Below are positions 8,992-17,615 of a stretch of 64,000 nucleotides of DNA, piece after piece (positions within the stretch are counted from its first letter, which is position 1; every line of letters starts with the position of its first letter). Under the pieces are notes generated by a model. It made no database searches and was not told the DNA's origin. It saw only the letters and a list, made by a program, of their open reading frames with translations. Where the stretch lies: positions 310,001 to 374,000 of the forward strand of contig NZ_JAUCCU010000002.1 in the NCBI RefSeq assembly GCF_034675845.1, in the 5' to 3' direction. This DNA comes from Castellaniella sp. (GTDB lineage: Bacteria; Pseudomonadota; Gammaproteobacteria; Burkholderiales; Burkholderiaceae_B). The translations under genes were made by a program, and so were the position numbers.

Positions 8992-9828
8992 TTAATCAGC
9001 CGCTGTCATCTTGGCGGCTGCCCATCCTCGGAGCCATTCCAGCACCAGCAGCAAGGTCGTGGAAAACAGGATCAGAATGGTGGCTACGGCAGCGATGATG
9101 GGGCTGATGTTTTCACGAATGCCTGTAAACATCTGGCGCGGCAGTGTGACTTGTTCGGGGCCGGCGAGAAACAGCGTGATGACGATTTCGTCGAATGCCG
9201 TGGCAAAGGCAAACAAGGCGCCGGCGATCACGCCGGGTGCGATGATGGGCAGCGTGACACGAAAAAAGGTGCGTACCGGCCCTGCACCCAGGCTATAGCT
9301 GGCGCGCAGCAGATTGGGGTCGAAGCCTTGCAGGGTGGCTGAGACGGTGGTGACGACAAATGGTGCGCCGATGGCTGCCAGGGCCAGGATCAGCCCGGTA
9401 TAACTGTTGACCAGTCCGTAAGGGGCGAAAAACAGGTAGATCCCCAGGCCGGTGACGACCAGCGGCACGATCATGGGCGAGATCAGGATGGACATCAACA
9501 GCCCTTTGCCGCGGAACTGCACCTGATGCAGTCCGGCTGCCGCCAGGGTGCCCAGCACGGTTGCCAGGACGGTAGCGGCGGGGGCGACGATAAAGCTGTT
9601 GGTGGTGGCCCTGGCCCATTCGTCGGATTGGAACAGTGCGGTGTACCAGCGCAGGGAATACTGGTCGATGGGGTAGAGCAGCATAGACCCCTGGTTGAAC
9701 GACAGCGGGATGATGACCAAAATAGGTAGCACCAGGAACAGCAGGGTCAGCCCGCACAGAATACGCAAGGCGTAATACCAGGTGCGCTCGGTCAAGGACA
9801 GATAGGGCGGGAAGTTCGGTTTCAGCAT
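8992..9828 (-). CDS. ABC transporter permease, PotC-like (polyamine-type)
   Basis: 278-residue inner-membrane permease with about six hydrophobic segments and the binding-protein-dependent transport EAA-loop region (ASYSLGAGPVRTFFRVTLP), which contacts the ATPase. The start at 9828 is preceded by AGAAGGA; a longer open frame upstream lacks a ribosome site. Last gene of the leftward set ATPase, binding protein, PotB-like, PotC-like permease. The spermidine/putrescine (PotABCD/PotFGHI) class is clear from all four proteins, but the solute could be another amine. It is convergent with the aldehyde dehydrogenase, 21 bases apart. Confidence 0.88.
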   Translation of the reverse strand: MLKPNFPPYLSLTERTWYYALRILCGLTLLFLVLPILVIIPLSFNQGSMLLYPIDQYSLRWYTALFQSDEWARATTNSFIVAPAATVLATVLGTLAAAGLHQVQFRGKGLLMSILISPMIVPLVVTGLGIYLFFAPYGLVNSYTGLILALAAIGAPFVVTTVSATLQGFDPNLLRASYSLGAGPVRTFFRVTLPIIAPGVIAGALFAFATAFDEIVITLFLAGPEQVTLPRQMFTGIRENISPIIAAVATILILFSTTLLLVLEWLRGWAAAKMTAAD

Positions 9829-9900
9829 GTTCGTCCTTCTAGTCTTGGAGGGCCGTGACCCTGTGCCATGGGCAATATGGGGCACGGCAGCCAGCGTTTA

Positions 9901-11136
9901 TCAGTTCAGTGCCAGTTCGCGGCCCGAGATACGGCGGTATAGGCCATACAGCAGCAAAGTGCCTGCCAGCAGGATCAGCCCCAGTGCGCTGGCCATGCCC
10001 CAGTTGATGGTCTGGTTGGTGAAATACGCCACGTAGTAGCTGATCATCTGGTCGCCGGCCCCGCCCAGCAGGGCCGGGGTGATGTAGTAGCCGATGGCGA
10101 TGATGAAGACCAGCAGGGACCCCGCTGCGATGCCCGGATACGTTTGGGGCACATAAATGCGCCAGAAGGCTGCAAAAGGGTGGCTGCCCAGAGAAATCGC
10201 CGCCCGCTGGTAGGTTTCGGGCACTGACTGCATGACGCTATACAGTGGCAGCACCATGAAGGGCAGCAGAATATGGACCATCGAGATATAGACGCCCAGC
10301 CGGTTGAATAGCAGGGGCAAAGGGTCTTGAATCAGGCCGAGATCGACCAGTGCCCCGTTGATCAGGCCTTCGCGTTGCAGTAGCACCACCCAGGCTGCGA
10401 TGCGGACCAGGACCGAGGTCCAGAAGGGGATCAGAATACAGATCAGGACCAGGTTTGCCTGGCGTTTTTTGAGCCGCGTGATCCAGTAGGCCAGCGGATA
10501 ACCCAATATCAGTGCGACCAGGGTGACGATGGCGCTGATGATGAAGGTGCGCGAAAAGATTTCCTGAAAGGCAGAAGTATCCGGTGGTACGGCGATGATA
10601 TGGCCTTGTTGGTCCAGTTTCAGGTCCAGCGAAGTCAGCAGGTAATAAGGCGTCCAGGAGCGGTTGTTCTGGATGATGACGGTCCAGTAAGCAGGATCGG
10701 CCCAGCGTTGATCCAGGGCGATGAGTTGCGCGCGGGTTTCTTCGGGGCTGCTGGCCGCAGGCGGCAGGCGACGCAGGGTCTTGAACAGTAATGAACGGTA
10801 GCCGGCGATTTCATAGTTCAGCCGACGAGCCAATTCGCCGGCGGCTGGCGTGCTTTTTGCGTGGCTTAAGTCTTCGGTCAAGGCCTGATAGGCAGTGTCC
10901 GGTGGTGGATTCTGGCCATCCCAGTCTTGCAGCACCTGCAAGGTGCGCGGCAAGGTCTGGATGACTTCGGGGTTGTCGATGGCGCGGGTCAATAGCGAGC
11001 CAATCGGGATGATGAAAACAATCAGCAGAAACAAGGCCAGAGGCCCGACCAACAGCAGGGCGCGCAGGGTTTTCTTTCTTTGTGTGGCGCGCATCGAGCG
11101 TCGGATAGCAACCGGATCATCAAAGATCGTGTCCAT
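9901..11136 (-). CDS. ABC transporter permease, PotB-like (polyamine-type)
   Basis: About 411 residues, longer than the ~285 of E. coli PotB. After the first membrane helix (about 28-48) there is a periplasmic region of about 140 residues before the remaining transmembrane core. The coupling loop is visible as AISLGSHPFAAFWRIYVPQ. The start at 11136 has AGGA ten bases upstream; an in-frame ATG at 11169 would add eleven residues and cannot be excluded. It lies between the binding protein and the PotC-like permease. Long PotB-like permeases with this insert are known in proteobacterial amine transporters. Confidence 0.85.
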   Translation of the reverse strand: MDTIFDDPVAIRRSMRATQRKKTLRALLLVGPLALFLLIVFIIPIGSLLTRAIDNPEVIQTLPRTLQVLQDWDGQNPPPDTAYQALTEDLSHAKSTPAAGELARRLNYEIAGYRSLLFKTLRRLPPAASSPEETRAQLIALDQRWADPAYWTVIIQNNRSWTPYYLLTSLDLKLDQQGHIIAVPPDTSAFQEIFSRTFIISAIVTLVALILGYPLAYWITRLKKRQANLVLICILIPFWTSVLVRIAAWVVLLQREGLINGALVDLGLIQDPLPLLFNRLGVYISMVHILLPFMVLPLYSVMQSVPETYQRAAISLGSHPFAAFWRIYVPQTYPGIAAGSLLVFIIAIGYYITPALLGGAGDQMISYYVAYFTNQTINWGMASALGLILLAGTLLLYGLYRRISGRELALN

Positions 11137-11211
11137 GGCGGTGTCGTCCTGATGCAGAAGAAGTGACATGGGGCTGGGGTGGCGTCGCCGCCACCCCAGG
11201 AGTTGCTTAAC

Positions 11212-12255
11212 TTAGCGTGCGGCCCAGGCCGTGAAACGCTGCTCTAGTTCTTCGCCGTGGTCGGTCCAGAACTCCAGATCATTGAACAGGGCGTTGCGGG
11301 CATTGGCCGGCGAGTTAGGCAGGTTGGCCAGCGTGTCGCGGTCCAGCATGCCGATGGCTTCTTTGCTGACTGGGCCGTAGGCGATCGCGGTCGAGTAGGC
11401 GGCCTGTGCTTTGGGTGAGCTGGCGTAGCGGACGAACTCGATGGCTTGTTCTTTATTGGGCGAGCCAGTCGGGATCACCCAGTAGTCAAAGTCATAGACG
11501 CTGCCGGTCCAGACGACTTTCAGGTTTCTGCCTTCGCGCTGCGCAGCATCGATGCGCCCGTTATAGGCGGCGGACATGGTGACGTCACCGGCCGACAGCA
11601 TCTGCGGGGGCTGGGCACCGGCTTCCCACCACTGGATGTGGGGCTTAAGTTCGGTGAGTTTATTGAATGCGCGGTCTACGCCTTCGGGAGTGGAAAGCAC
11701 CTTATAGACGTCCTCGACCGGGACGCCGTCGGCCATCAGCGCGAATTCGACGTTGTAGTGGGCGCCCTTGCGCAGGCCGCGTTTGCCGGGGAATTTCTCG
11801 ACATCCCAGAAGTCTGCCCAACTGGTGGGGGCGGTCTTGAGGGTATCGGCGTTGTAAGCCAGTACCGTGGACCAGACAAAGGTACCGACCCCGCAGTATT
11901 TCAGGGCGCCGCGCACGATATCGCCCTTGTTCAGGATTGAACCCCAGTCGATGTTTTCATACAGGCCCTCGTCGCAGCCTCGGCCCAAATCGCCGGTTTC
12001 CACTTCGACGACGTCCCAGACGACGTTATTGGACTGCACCATGGCTTTGACCTTGGCTTGTTCGCCGTTATAGGCCACGGGGATGATTTTTTTGCCGGTT
12101 TCTTTTTCAAAGGGTTGGATATACGCCACGTTCTGGGCGTCGCCATTGGCCCCGCCAAAGTTGACGACGGTCAGGTCGCGGGCTTGGCTTGGCGTCTGCA
12201 GCAACATCAGAGGAATGGCGGCGGCGAGTGCCGTCAGTAGGACCTGTTTTTTCAT
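11212..12255 (-). CDS. Periplasmic substrate-binding protein of polyamine-type ABC transporter
   Basis: 347-residue PotD/PotF-like extracytoplasmic binding protein. It starts with a signal peptide (positively charged MKKQ, hydrophobic core, cleavage near SQA-RD at about residue 25). The mature protein begins with the family-typical LTVVNFGGANGDAQ and has the bilobal-fold features of this class (NVVWDVVEVETGDL, LAYNADTL, WADFWD). Start 12255 has a strong AGGAG ribosome site. It should capture a diamine or similar cation in the periplasm and deliver it to the two permeases encoded downstream. Confidence 0.88.
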   Translation of the reverse strand: MKKQVLLTALAAAIPLMLLQTPSQARDLTVVNFGGANGDAQNVAYIQPFEKETGKKIIPVAYNGEQAKVKAMVQSNNVVWDVVEVETGDLGRGCDEGLYENIDWGSILNKGDIVRGALKYCGVGTFVWSTVLAYNADTLKTAPTSWADFWDVEKFPGKRGLRKGAHYNVEFALMADGVPVEDVYKVLSTPEGVDRAFNKLTELKPHIQWWEAGAQPPQMLSAGDVTMSAAYNGRIDAAQREGRNLKVVWTGSVYDFDYWVIPTGSPNKEQAIEFVRYASSPKAQAAYSTAIAYGPVSKEAIGMLDRDTLANLPNSPANARNALFNDLEFWTDHGEELEQRFTAWAAR

Positions 12256-12284
12256 GCTTGTCTCCTGAGACTGTGGGGCTGGTG

Positions 12285-13376
12285 TTATGGATGAAAAATA
12301 CGGACGTGCTTGGGGTCTATCCACAGAGGGATGGGTGTTCCTGGCGCGTGTTGCCTGGCGTCCGCAGCCAGGGGCATCTTGACGAAAAAGGTGTCGCTGT
12401 CGCCGATCCGACAGCGCAGCCGGACATGGTCGCCGAAATAGACTTCATCGACGGCATGGGCATGAAAGTGGTTGGTAGCACCGTTACCAGCCGGCTGGAT
12501 GCGTTCAGGGCGCATGGCGACAGCACAGGCGTTGCCCGCTTGCAGCCCCTGCACATTCAAGCCGCGCAGCGTGGGGCCGCCGGAGATCTGGACGTCGCAC
12601 CAGTCGCCATCCACCTGGTTCACGGTGCCGGGAAACTGATTGCTGTCGCCCACGAAACCAGCCACAAAGCGATTGCAGGGGGATTCGTAGAGGTCGTCGG
12701 CGCTGCAGACCTGCTGGATGATGCCTTGGTTGAAAACGGCGATCCGGTTGCTCATGGTCAGGGCTTCGCTTTGGTCGTGTGTGACATAGACGAAGGTGAT
12801 TCCCAACTGGCGGTGCAGGGCTTTGAGTTCCAGCTGCATGTGCTCGCGCAGTTGTTTGTCCAGCGCGCCCAGGGGTTCGTCCATGAGGACGATTTTCGGC
12901 TCGAATACCAAGGCGCGCGCCAGCGCGATGCGCTGCTGCTGTCCGCCTGAAAGCTGGGCGGGGTAGCGTTTGGCAAAGGCTTCCATCTGCACCATGGCCA
13001 GGGCGTCGTGGACGCGCTGCGCGCGCTGGGCGGCGGGCATTTTGCGGACTTGAAGCGGGTACGCCAGGTTGCGCTCTACCGTGAGATGCGGAAACAAAGC
13101 GTAGTTCTGGAACACCATGCCGAGGTTGCGGTGGTGCGGAGGAACGTCGTTCAGGCGACGGCCCTCAAGGAGGATATCGCCCTGGGTCGGGGATTCAAAT
13201 CCGGCCAGCATCATCAGACAGGTGGTCTTGCCAGAGCCAGAGGGGCCTAGCAGCGAGAGGAATTCTCCTGGGTAGATATCCAGGTTCAGATCCCGAACCA
13301 CCAAGTGATTGCCGTCATAGGATTTCTGGACGCCCTGGAATCGAACCAGGGGTTCGGGCGGGATAGCAGAGGACAT
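12285..13376 (-). CDS. ABC transporter ATP-binding protein, PotA-like
   Basis: 363-residue ATPase that powers the polyamine-type importer. Walker A GPSGSGKT is at about residues 44-51, Q-loop QNYALFP at about 89, signature LSGGQQQR at about 141, Walker B IVLMDEP at about 161, and the H-loop THDQ at about 199. A C-terminal TOBE-type domain (about 280-360) is usual in PotA/MalK ATPases and often regulatory. The start has an AGGAG ribosome site. First of the four transporter genes. An upstream small reading frame may be the true first cistron. Confidence 0.92.
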   Translation of the reverse strand: MSSAIPPEPLVRFQGVQKSYDGNHLVVRDLNLDIYPGEFLSLLGPSGSGKTTCLMMLAGFESPTQGDILLEGRRLNDVPPHHRNLGMVFQNYALFPHLTVERNLAYPLQVRKMPAAQRAQRVHDALAMVQMEAFAKRYPAQLSGGQQQRIALARALVFEPKIVLMDEPLGALDKQLREHMQLELKALHRQLGITFVYVTHDQSEALTMSNRIAVFNQGIIQQVCSADDLYESPCNRFVAGFVGDSNQFPGTVNQVDGDWCDVQISGGPTLRGLNVQGLQAGNACAVAMRPERIQPAGNGATNHFHAHAVDEVYFGDHVRLRCRIGDSDTFFVKMPLAADARQHAPGTPIPLWIDPKHVRIFHP

Positions 13377-13412
13377 CGTCAGCAGTCTCCTGAGGCGGAA
13401 AACAAGAAGGTG

Positions 13413-13610
13413 TCAGACCGGATCGGTCAGGACTTGCGTCAGGATAGCCAGACATTTGCCCGATAGGCCATCGGGGATTGTCAGGGGGGCCAGCATTTGA
13501 CCGTGACGACCGAATTGAGTGTGGCTGGCATGGGAGTCGCCAGCAGTGCCCATGTCGCAGGGGTGGGTGGCGGCTTTACGTCGCTGCCAGGTTTGGTTCA
13601 GTTTGGCCAT
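13413..13610 (-). CDS. Possible small protein upstream of the ABC transporter operon
   Basis: A 65-codon reading frame on the transporter strand, ending 36 bases before the ATPase gene. The start ATG is preceded by GGAG at an ideal distance (ACGGAGACAAAC-ATG), stronger than many real starts in this window. The protein (MAKLNQTWQRRKAATH...) is basic at its N-terminus, contains several His residues and two Cys-poor hydrophobic patches, and has no recognised domain. It could be a genuine small cistron or a translated leader controlling the transporter. No homologue recognised. Confidence 0.4.
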   Translation of the reverse strand: MAKLNQTWQRRKAATHPCDMGTAGDSHASHTQFGRHGQMLAPLTIPDGLSGKCLAILTQVLTDPV

Positions 13611-13715
13611 GTTTGTCTCCGTCAGATCGGGGTGTATCCGTTTGCTTTTTTTTTCACTATACTAATATTTTGGTTTGTCAAATAGATCCATTTAAATAAA
13701 TATGATGGAGCCAAT
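13611..13715. promoter_or_regulatory. AT-rich divergent promoter region
   Basis: Short AT-rich stretch between the leftward small reading frame/transporter genes and the rightward MocR-type regulator. On the minus strand it carries TTGACA (13676-13681) with TATAGT-like sequence about 14 bases further (13656-13661); the spacing is shorter than the usual 17, so the exact promoter is uncertain. MocR-type regulators usually bind in such divergent intergenic regions. Confidence 0.4.
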
Positions 13716-15206
13716 TTGGATTCTTTCATTTTCTCAGAGTGGTTGTTACAGCGCTTTGATCGGTCTGATCCCGGTCCTGCATATCGGCGCTTATATCAAC
13801 TGATTTGTAGAGCCATTCTGGACAACCATGTGGCGGCAGGGATGCGCCTGCCATCTTCCCGCGAATTGGCGGCCGAACTCGGTATTGCGCGCAACACCGT
13901 GCTGCAGGTGTACGAACAGTTATCGGAAGAAGGCTATGTGCGGGCGGGGGTGGGGCGCGGCACCTATGTGCAGGACATCAGCCAGGACCTGGTCGAGCCG
14001 CTGTCGCCCCCACCGGATGAGGCCGGGCGCCTTGAGGTTCGTCGGGAAGACGTGCGGATCTTGTCGGCGCGCGGGCAGGTCCTGGTGTCCAATCTGGGGT
14101 TTTCCAACCTTCAGTCCGGGGCGTTCATGCCGGGCATTCCCGATGTGCGCGAATTTCCGCTGAAGGTCTGGTCCAGGATACAGAACCGCCTATGGCGCAC
14201 CGAACCCTGGGATCTGATGCGTTATGCACCGGCAGGCGGTTATGGGCCGGTGCGTCAGGCGATCTCCGACTACCTGAGCAGCGTGCGCGCAGTGCGCAGC
14301 ACTGCCCATCAGGTGATCATGACGACCGGCATTCACCAGGGCATCGACGTGGCTGTGCGCCTGCTGTGCGAGCCAGGCGATACGGTCTGGATCGAAGAAC
14401 CCGCCTATTGGGGGATTCGCAATCTGCTGACTGTCAGTGGCCTGCATCTGGTGCCGATCCGGGTGGACGATGAAGGCATCTTGCCGGATGGGGCGCAATA
14501 CGCCCAGCCACCGCGCCTGATTGTGGTGGCGCCGTCGCACCAATACCCCCTGGGCATGGTGATGAGCCTGACTCGCCGCCGCATGCTGCTGGATTACGCC
14601 CGCCAGGTGTCCTGCTGGATTATCGAGGACGATTACGACAGCGAATTCCGCTATGGCACGCGCCCGCTGTCTTCCTTGCAGGGCATGGATGAATCCGGTC
14701 GGGTCCTGTATGCGGGCAGTTTCAGCAAAATGCTGTACCCCGGTTTGCGCGTAGGCTTTCTGGTCGTGCCAGAGAACCTGGCGGATACCTTTGCCAATGC
14801 GGTGGCCGAACTTTACCGCGAAGGCAACATGATGAATCAGGCCGTGCTGGCCGAGTTCATCCGCGAAGGGCACTTGGCCCAGCACATCCGGCGTGTCCGC
14901 CGCCGTTATGCCGAGCGTCGCCTGTGTCTGATCGAGAAAATTGCAGAGCATTTTGGCCAGGACCTGGAAATCATTGGCGACGATGCCGGTTTGCATCTGG
15001 TTCTGGCCTTGCCCGACGGGGTGGATGACAACCTCGTGGTACGTGATGCTTTGCAGCAGGGGGTGGTGGCCCGCGCCCTGAGCAATTATTACCTGGAACG
15101 TGCGCATGCTCGCCCAGGCTTATTGCTGGGTTATGCCGGGGCTACCCTGGCGGAAATCCGGCCCGCCTTTGACACGCTGGCGCGTGTGATTGGCGCTTAT
15201 CTTTGA
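13716..15206 (+). CDS. MocR-type GntR regulator with aminotransferase domain
   Basis: 496-residue PLP-dependent transcription factor. The N-terminal winged helix of the GntR type spans about 18-85 (MRLPSSRELAAELGIARNTV), followed by a linker and a class I aminotransferase-fold domain. The PLP lysine is probably Lys338 in SFSKML, with the conserved IIEDDYDSEFR upstream. The start appears to be TTG at 13716, preceded by GGAG five bases upstream; no in-frame ATG lies near. MocR regulators (GabR, PdxR) sense amines or PLP and control adjacent genes. Here the class III aminotransferase 24 bases downstream and the divergent amine transporter are likely targets. Confidence 0.9.
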   Translation: MDSFIFSEWLLQRFDRSDPGPAYRRLYQLICRAILDNHVAAGMRLPSSRELAAELGIARNTVLQVYEQLSEEGYVRAGVGRGTYVQDISQDLVEPLSPPPDEAGRLEVRREDVRILSARGQVLVSNLGFSNLQSGAFMPGIPDVREFPLKVWSRIQNRLWRTEPWDLMRYAPAGGYGPVRQAISDYLSSVRAVRSTAHQVIMTTGIHQGIDVAVRLLCEPGDTVWIEEPAYWGIRNLLTVSGLHLVPIRVDDEGILPDGAQYAQPPRLIVVAPSHQYPLGMVMSLTRRRMLLDYARQVSCWIIEDDYDSEFRYGTRPLSSLQGMDESGRVLYAGSFSKMLYPGLRVGFLVVPENLADTFANAVAELYREGNMMNQAVLAEFIREGHLAQHIRRVRRRYAERRLCLIEKIAEHFGQDLEIIGDDAGLHLVLALPDGVDDNLVVRDALQQGVVARALSNYYLERAHARPGLLLGYAGATLAEIRPAFDTLARVIGAYL

Positions 15207-15229
15207 CTTTTTTATAAAAGGATCTCGCC

Positions 15230-16591
15230 ATGAGTACACCCGACAGTCTGGCGCACAGCGATGTGGCCTATCAGTTTCACTCTTATACCAACGCTCAGCG
15301 TCTGCGCGAAGAAGGCCCTTGCATCATGGCGCGCGGCGATGGCATCCATGTCTATGACACCGAAGGAAAACAGTACATCGAAGGGATGGCGGGCCTCTGG
15401 AGCGTAGCCCTGGGGTTCAGCGAGCCGCGTCTGGCCAAAGTCGCCTTCGAGCAAATGCAAAACCTGCCCTTCTATCACACCTTCAGCCAGCGCTCGAATG
15501 TGCCGTCGATCGAATTGGCCGAAAAATTGATTGGTTTGACTGGTGGCCGCATGGCCCAGGCGTTCTTTACGAACTCCGGGTCCGAGGCCAATGACACCAT
15601 CGTCAAGATGGTCTGGTATTACAACAATGCGCTGGGTCGGCCGCTCAAGAAAAAAATCATTGCCCGTGAACGCGCTTACCACGGTGTGACGGTGGCTTCT
15701 GCCAGCCTGACCGGTCTGGTTGGTAATCACCGCAGCTTCGATCTGCCACTGCCGCAGGTCCTTCATGCCCGCTGCCCGCACTGGTATCGCGAGGGTCAAC
15801 CGGGCGAAACCGAGGCCGCATTTGGTGACCGACTGGCCGCTGAACTTGAGGCACTGATCCTGCGGGAAGGTCCCGAGACCGTCGCCGCCTTCATTGGCGA
15901 ACCCATCATGGGCGCCGGCGGCGTCATCGTGCCGCCCGAGGCATATTGGCCAAAAATGCAGGCCGTCTGCCGGAAATATGATGTGCTGGTGATTGCCGAT
16001 GAGGTCATTACCGGCTTTGGCCGCACGGGGCATATGTTTGCATCGGATTTGTTTGGTATCGAGCCCGACTTCATGACCTTGTCCAAGCAGCTGACTTCGT
16101 CCTATCAACCCCTGGCGGCCGTGCTCATGAATGAGCGCGTGGCCTCTGTTCTGGTGCGTCATAGCGGTGAATTAGGCACCTTCGGCCACGGCTACACCGC
16201 CAGCGGCCATCCGGTGGCGGCGGCTGTGGCATTGGAAAACATCCGTATCATCGAAGAACGCGGACTGGTGGATCATGCGGCTGCTGTCGGGGCCGTATTG
16301 CAGCGTCGTCTGCGCGCCTTGTCTGATCACCCGCTGGTGGGCGAGGTGCGTGGCGTCGGCCTGATCGCAGCCGTCGAACTGGTCGCGGACAAGGTTACCC
16401 GCCAGTCTTTTGACCCTGTGGGTAAAGTCGGAGGGATGTTGCTGCGGCGGGCACAGGCGCATGGTCTGATCTTGCGAAGCATCCAGGACAGCCTGGCTTT
16501 TTGTCCGCCTCTGATCATTACCGAAGCACAGATCCATGAGGTGGTGGATCGTTTTGAGCAGTCGCTGGAAGAAACGGCGCGTGCGCTGTAG
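15230..16591 (+). CDS. Class III PLP-dependent aminotransferase (omega-amine type)
   Basis: 453-residue fold-type I aminotransferase. The PLP-binding lysine is Lys286 (LSKQL), with the preceding DEVITGFGRTG containing the cofactor-contacting Asp. GMAGLWSVALGF and FFTNSGSEANDT resemble SpuC-like putrescine/omega-amino acid:pyruvate aminotransferases. It would remove a terminal amino group, giving an aldehyde. AAGGATCT precedes the ATG, and the MocR gene ends 23 bases upstream, so the two are probably an operon. The 3' end overlaps the opposite-strand LysR gene by 74 bases. Substrate (putrescine, cadaverine, 5-aminovalerate or similar) is inferred from neighbours. Confidence 0.87.
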   Translation: MSTPDSLAHSDVAYQFHSYTNAQRLREEGPCIMARGDGIHVYDTEGKQYIEGMAGLWSVALGFSEPRLAKVAFEQMQNLPFYHTFSQRSNVPSIELAEKLIGLTGGRMAQAFFTNSGSEANDTIVKMVWYYNNALGRPLKKKIIARERAYHGVTVASASLTGLVGNHRSFDLPLPQVLHARCPHWYREGQPGETEAAFGDRLAAELEALILREGPETVAAFIGEPIMGAGGVIVPPEAYWPKMQAVCRKYDVLVIADEVITGFGRTGHMFASDLFGIEPDFMTLSKQLTSSYQPLAAVLMNERVASVLVRHSGELGTFGHGYTASGHPVAAAVALENIRIIEERGLVDHAAAVGAVLQRRLRALSDHPLVGEVRGVGLIAAVELVADKVTRQSFDPVGKVGGMLLRRAQAHGLILRSIQDSLAFCPPLIITEAQIHEVVDRFEQSLEETARAL

Positions 16592-17492
16592 CAGCCGCAG
16601 GCGGTGATGGGCCATCGTATCCGGCCTGTCCCGCCAGCCAGTCACGGAAGTACACCAGGGTGGGCTGGCTCAGCTTGCGCTCGGGAATGATCAGGTGGAA
16701 CGCGCGTTGGCCAGGGCCGCTGTGCGGATTGAGCACAATCAGGCAGCCGTCCGCCAATTCCTGTTGAATCAAGAATGGTGGAATCAGGGCCACCCCCAGG
16801 CCGTCGCTGGCAGCCCGAGCCAGCATAGAAAACAGTTCCAGCCGCATGCCGGCCATATCGCCGGAAGCTGCTTGGCCGGTCGAGGCAAACCATTCGCGCC
16901 AGGCCGTGGGGCGGGTGCTTTGTTGCAGCAAGGGCAGGGTGGCGATGGCGGCTGCGTCCAAGGGACCTTCGGCCAGTGCGGGGCTGCAGACCGGCACTGG
17001 GTTTTCGTGCATCAGAAAATGTGCCTCGGTCCCCGGCCAGCGGGGGTCGCCGGAATAAATGGCGGCATCGAATTCCGTGTCTTCAAATAAAAAAGGCCGA
17101 GTGCGGGTGGCCATATTGACCTGCAGCCCTGGTCGATCCAGGCGTAGATTTTTCAGTCGTGGCAGCAGCCAACGGGTGGCAAAGGTCGGTACCACGGCCA
17201 GTTCAAGCACGCCGCCGCTTTGGTGGGCCATCACGGCCTGGGTGTCGCGCTCCAGGGTGTCCAGTTGTCGCCGTACCAGCCTGGCGTAACGCTCGCCGGC
17301 ATCGGTCAGGCGCACGCCTCGCCGCACGCGCTGGAACAGCGGCACGCCGACCAGGCCCTCCAGTCCCGCGACCTGACGACAGATGGCGCCTTGGGTCAGG
17401 GATAGTTCCTGGGCGGCCCGCGTGAAGCTTTCGTGCCTGGCGGCGGCCTCGAAGGCTTGTAGGGCTTGCGTGCTGGGCAGTCGTTTACGCAT
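16518..17492 (-). CDS. LysR-family regulator, GcvA-like (probable regulator of gcdH)
   Basis: 324 residues. The N-terminal winged HTH (about 6-65: LQAFEAAARHESFTRAAQEL, then SLTQGAICRQV) and periplasmic-binding-like effector domain are those of the GcvA/AmpR branch of LysR regulators. It is transcribed away from gcdH, the usual LysR layout, and in Pseudomonas a LysR protein (GcdR) controls glutaryl-CoA dehydrogenase genes. The last ~25 residues (Pro/Ala-rich) lie antisense to the aminotransferase end and are probably not part of the fold. Inverted repeats in the intergenic region are candidate binding sites. Confidence 0.88.
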   Translation of the reverse strand: MRKRLPSTQALQAFEAAARHESFTRAAQELSLTQGAICRQVAGLEGLVGVPLFQRVRRGVRLTDAGERYARLVRRQLDTLERDTQAVMAHQSGGVLELAVVPTFATRWLLPRLKNLRLDRPGLQVNMATRTRPFLFEDTEFDAAIYSGDPRWPGTEAHFLMHENPVPVCSPALAEGPLDAAAIATLPLLQQSTRPTAWREWFASTGQAASGDMAGMRLELFSMLARAASDGLGVALIPPFLIQQELADGCLIVLNPHSGPGQRAFHLIIPERKLSQPTLVYFRDWLAGQAGYDGPSPPAAATAHAPFLPATAQNDPPPHGSVLR

Positions 17493-17615
17493 TTAAAGAG
17501 TGTTAAAAAATCACAAATTCAGTAAATTATATCGGTTGTCTATGGAGGAGTCTCGATATAGGATGATAAATCATCACTTATTACCCATTTGTTGACAGGA
17601 TTACAGGAGATCTCC
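17493..17615. promoter_or_regulatory. LysR-gcdH divergent control region with inverted repeats
   Basis: Intergenic DNA between the LysR gene and gcdH. It contains TATATCG (17528-17534) paired with CGATATA (17554-17560), 19 bases apart, and just downstream GATGAT-AA-ATCATC (about 17562-17575). Both have the dyad form of LysR sites. A ribosome site AGGAGA (17605-17610) precedes the gcdH ATG. Confidence 0.5.

Noticed and set aside
14190..16162. Long minus-strand frames across the MocR and aminotransferase genes
   Set aside because: Antisense to genes with intact catalytic motifs; His/Gln-rich composition typical of shadow frames.
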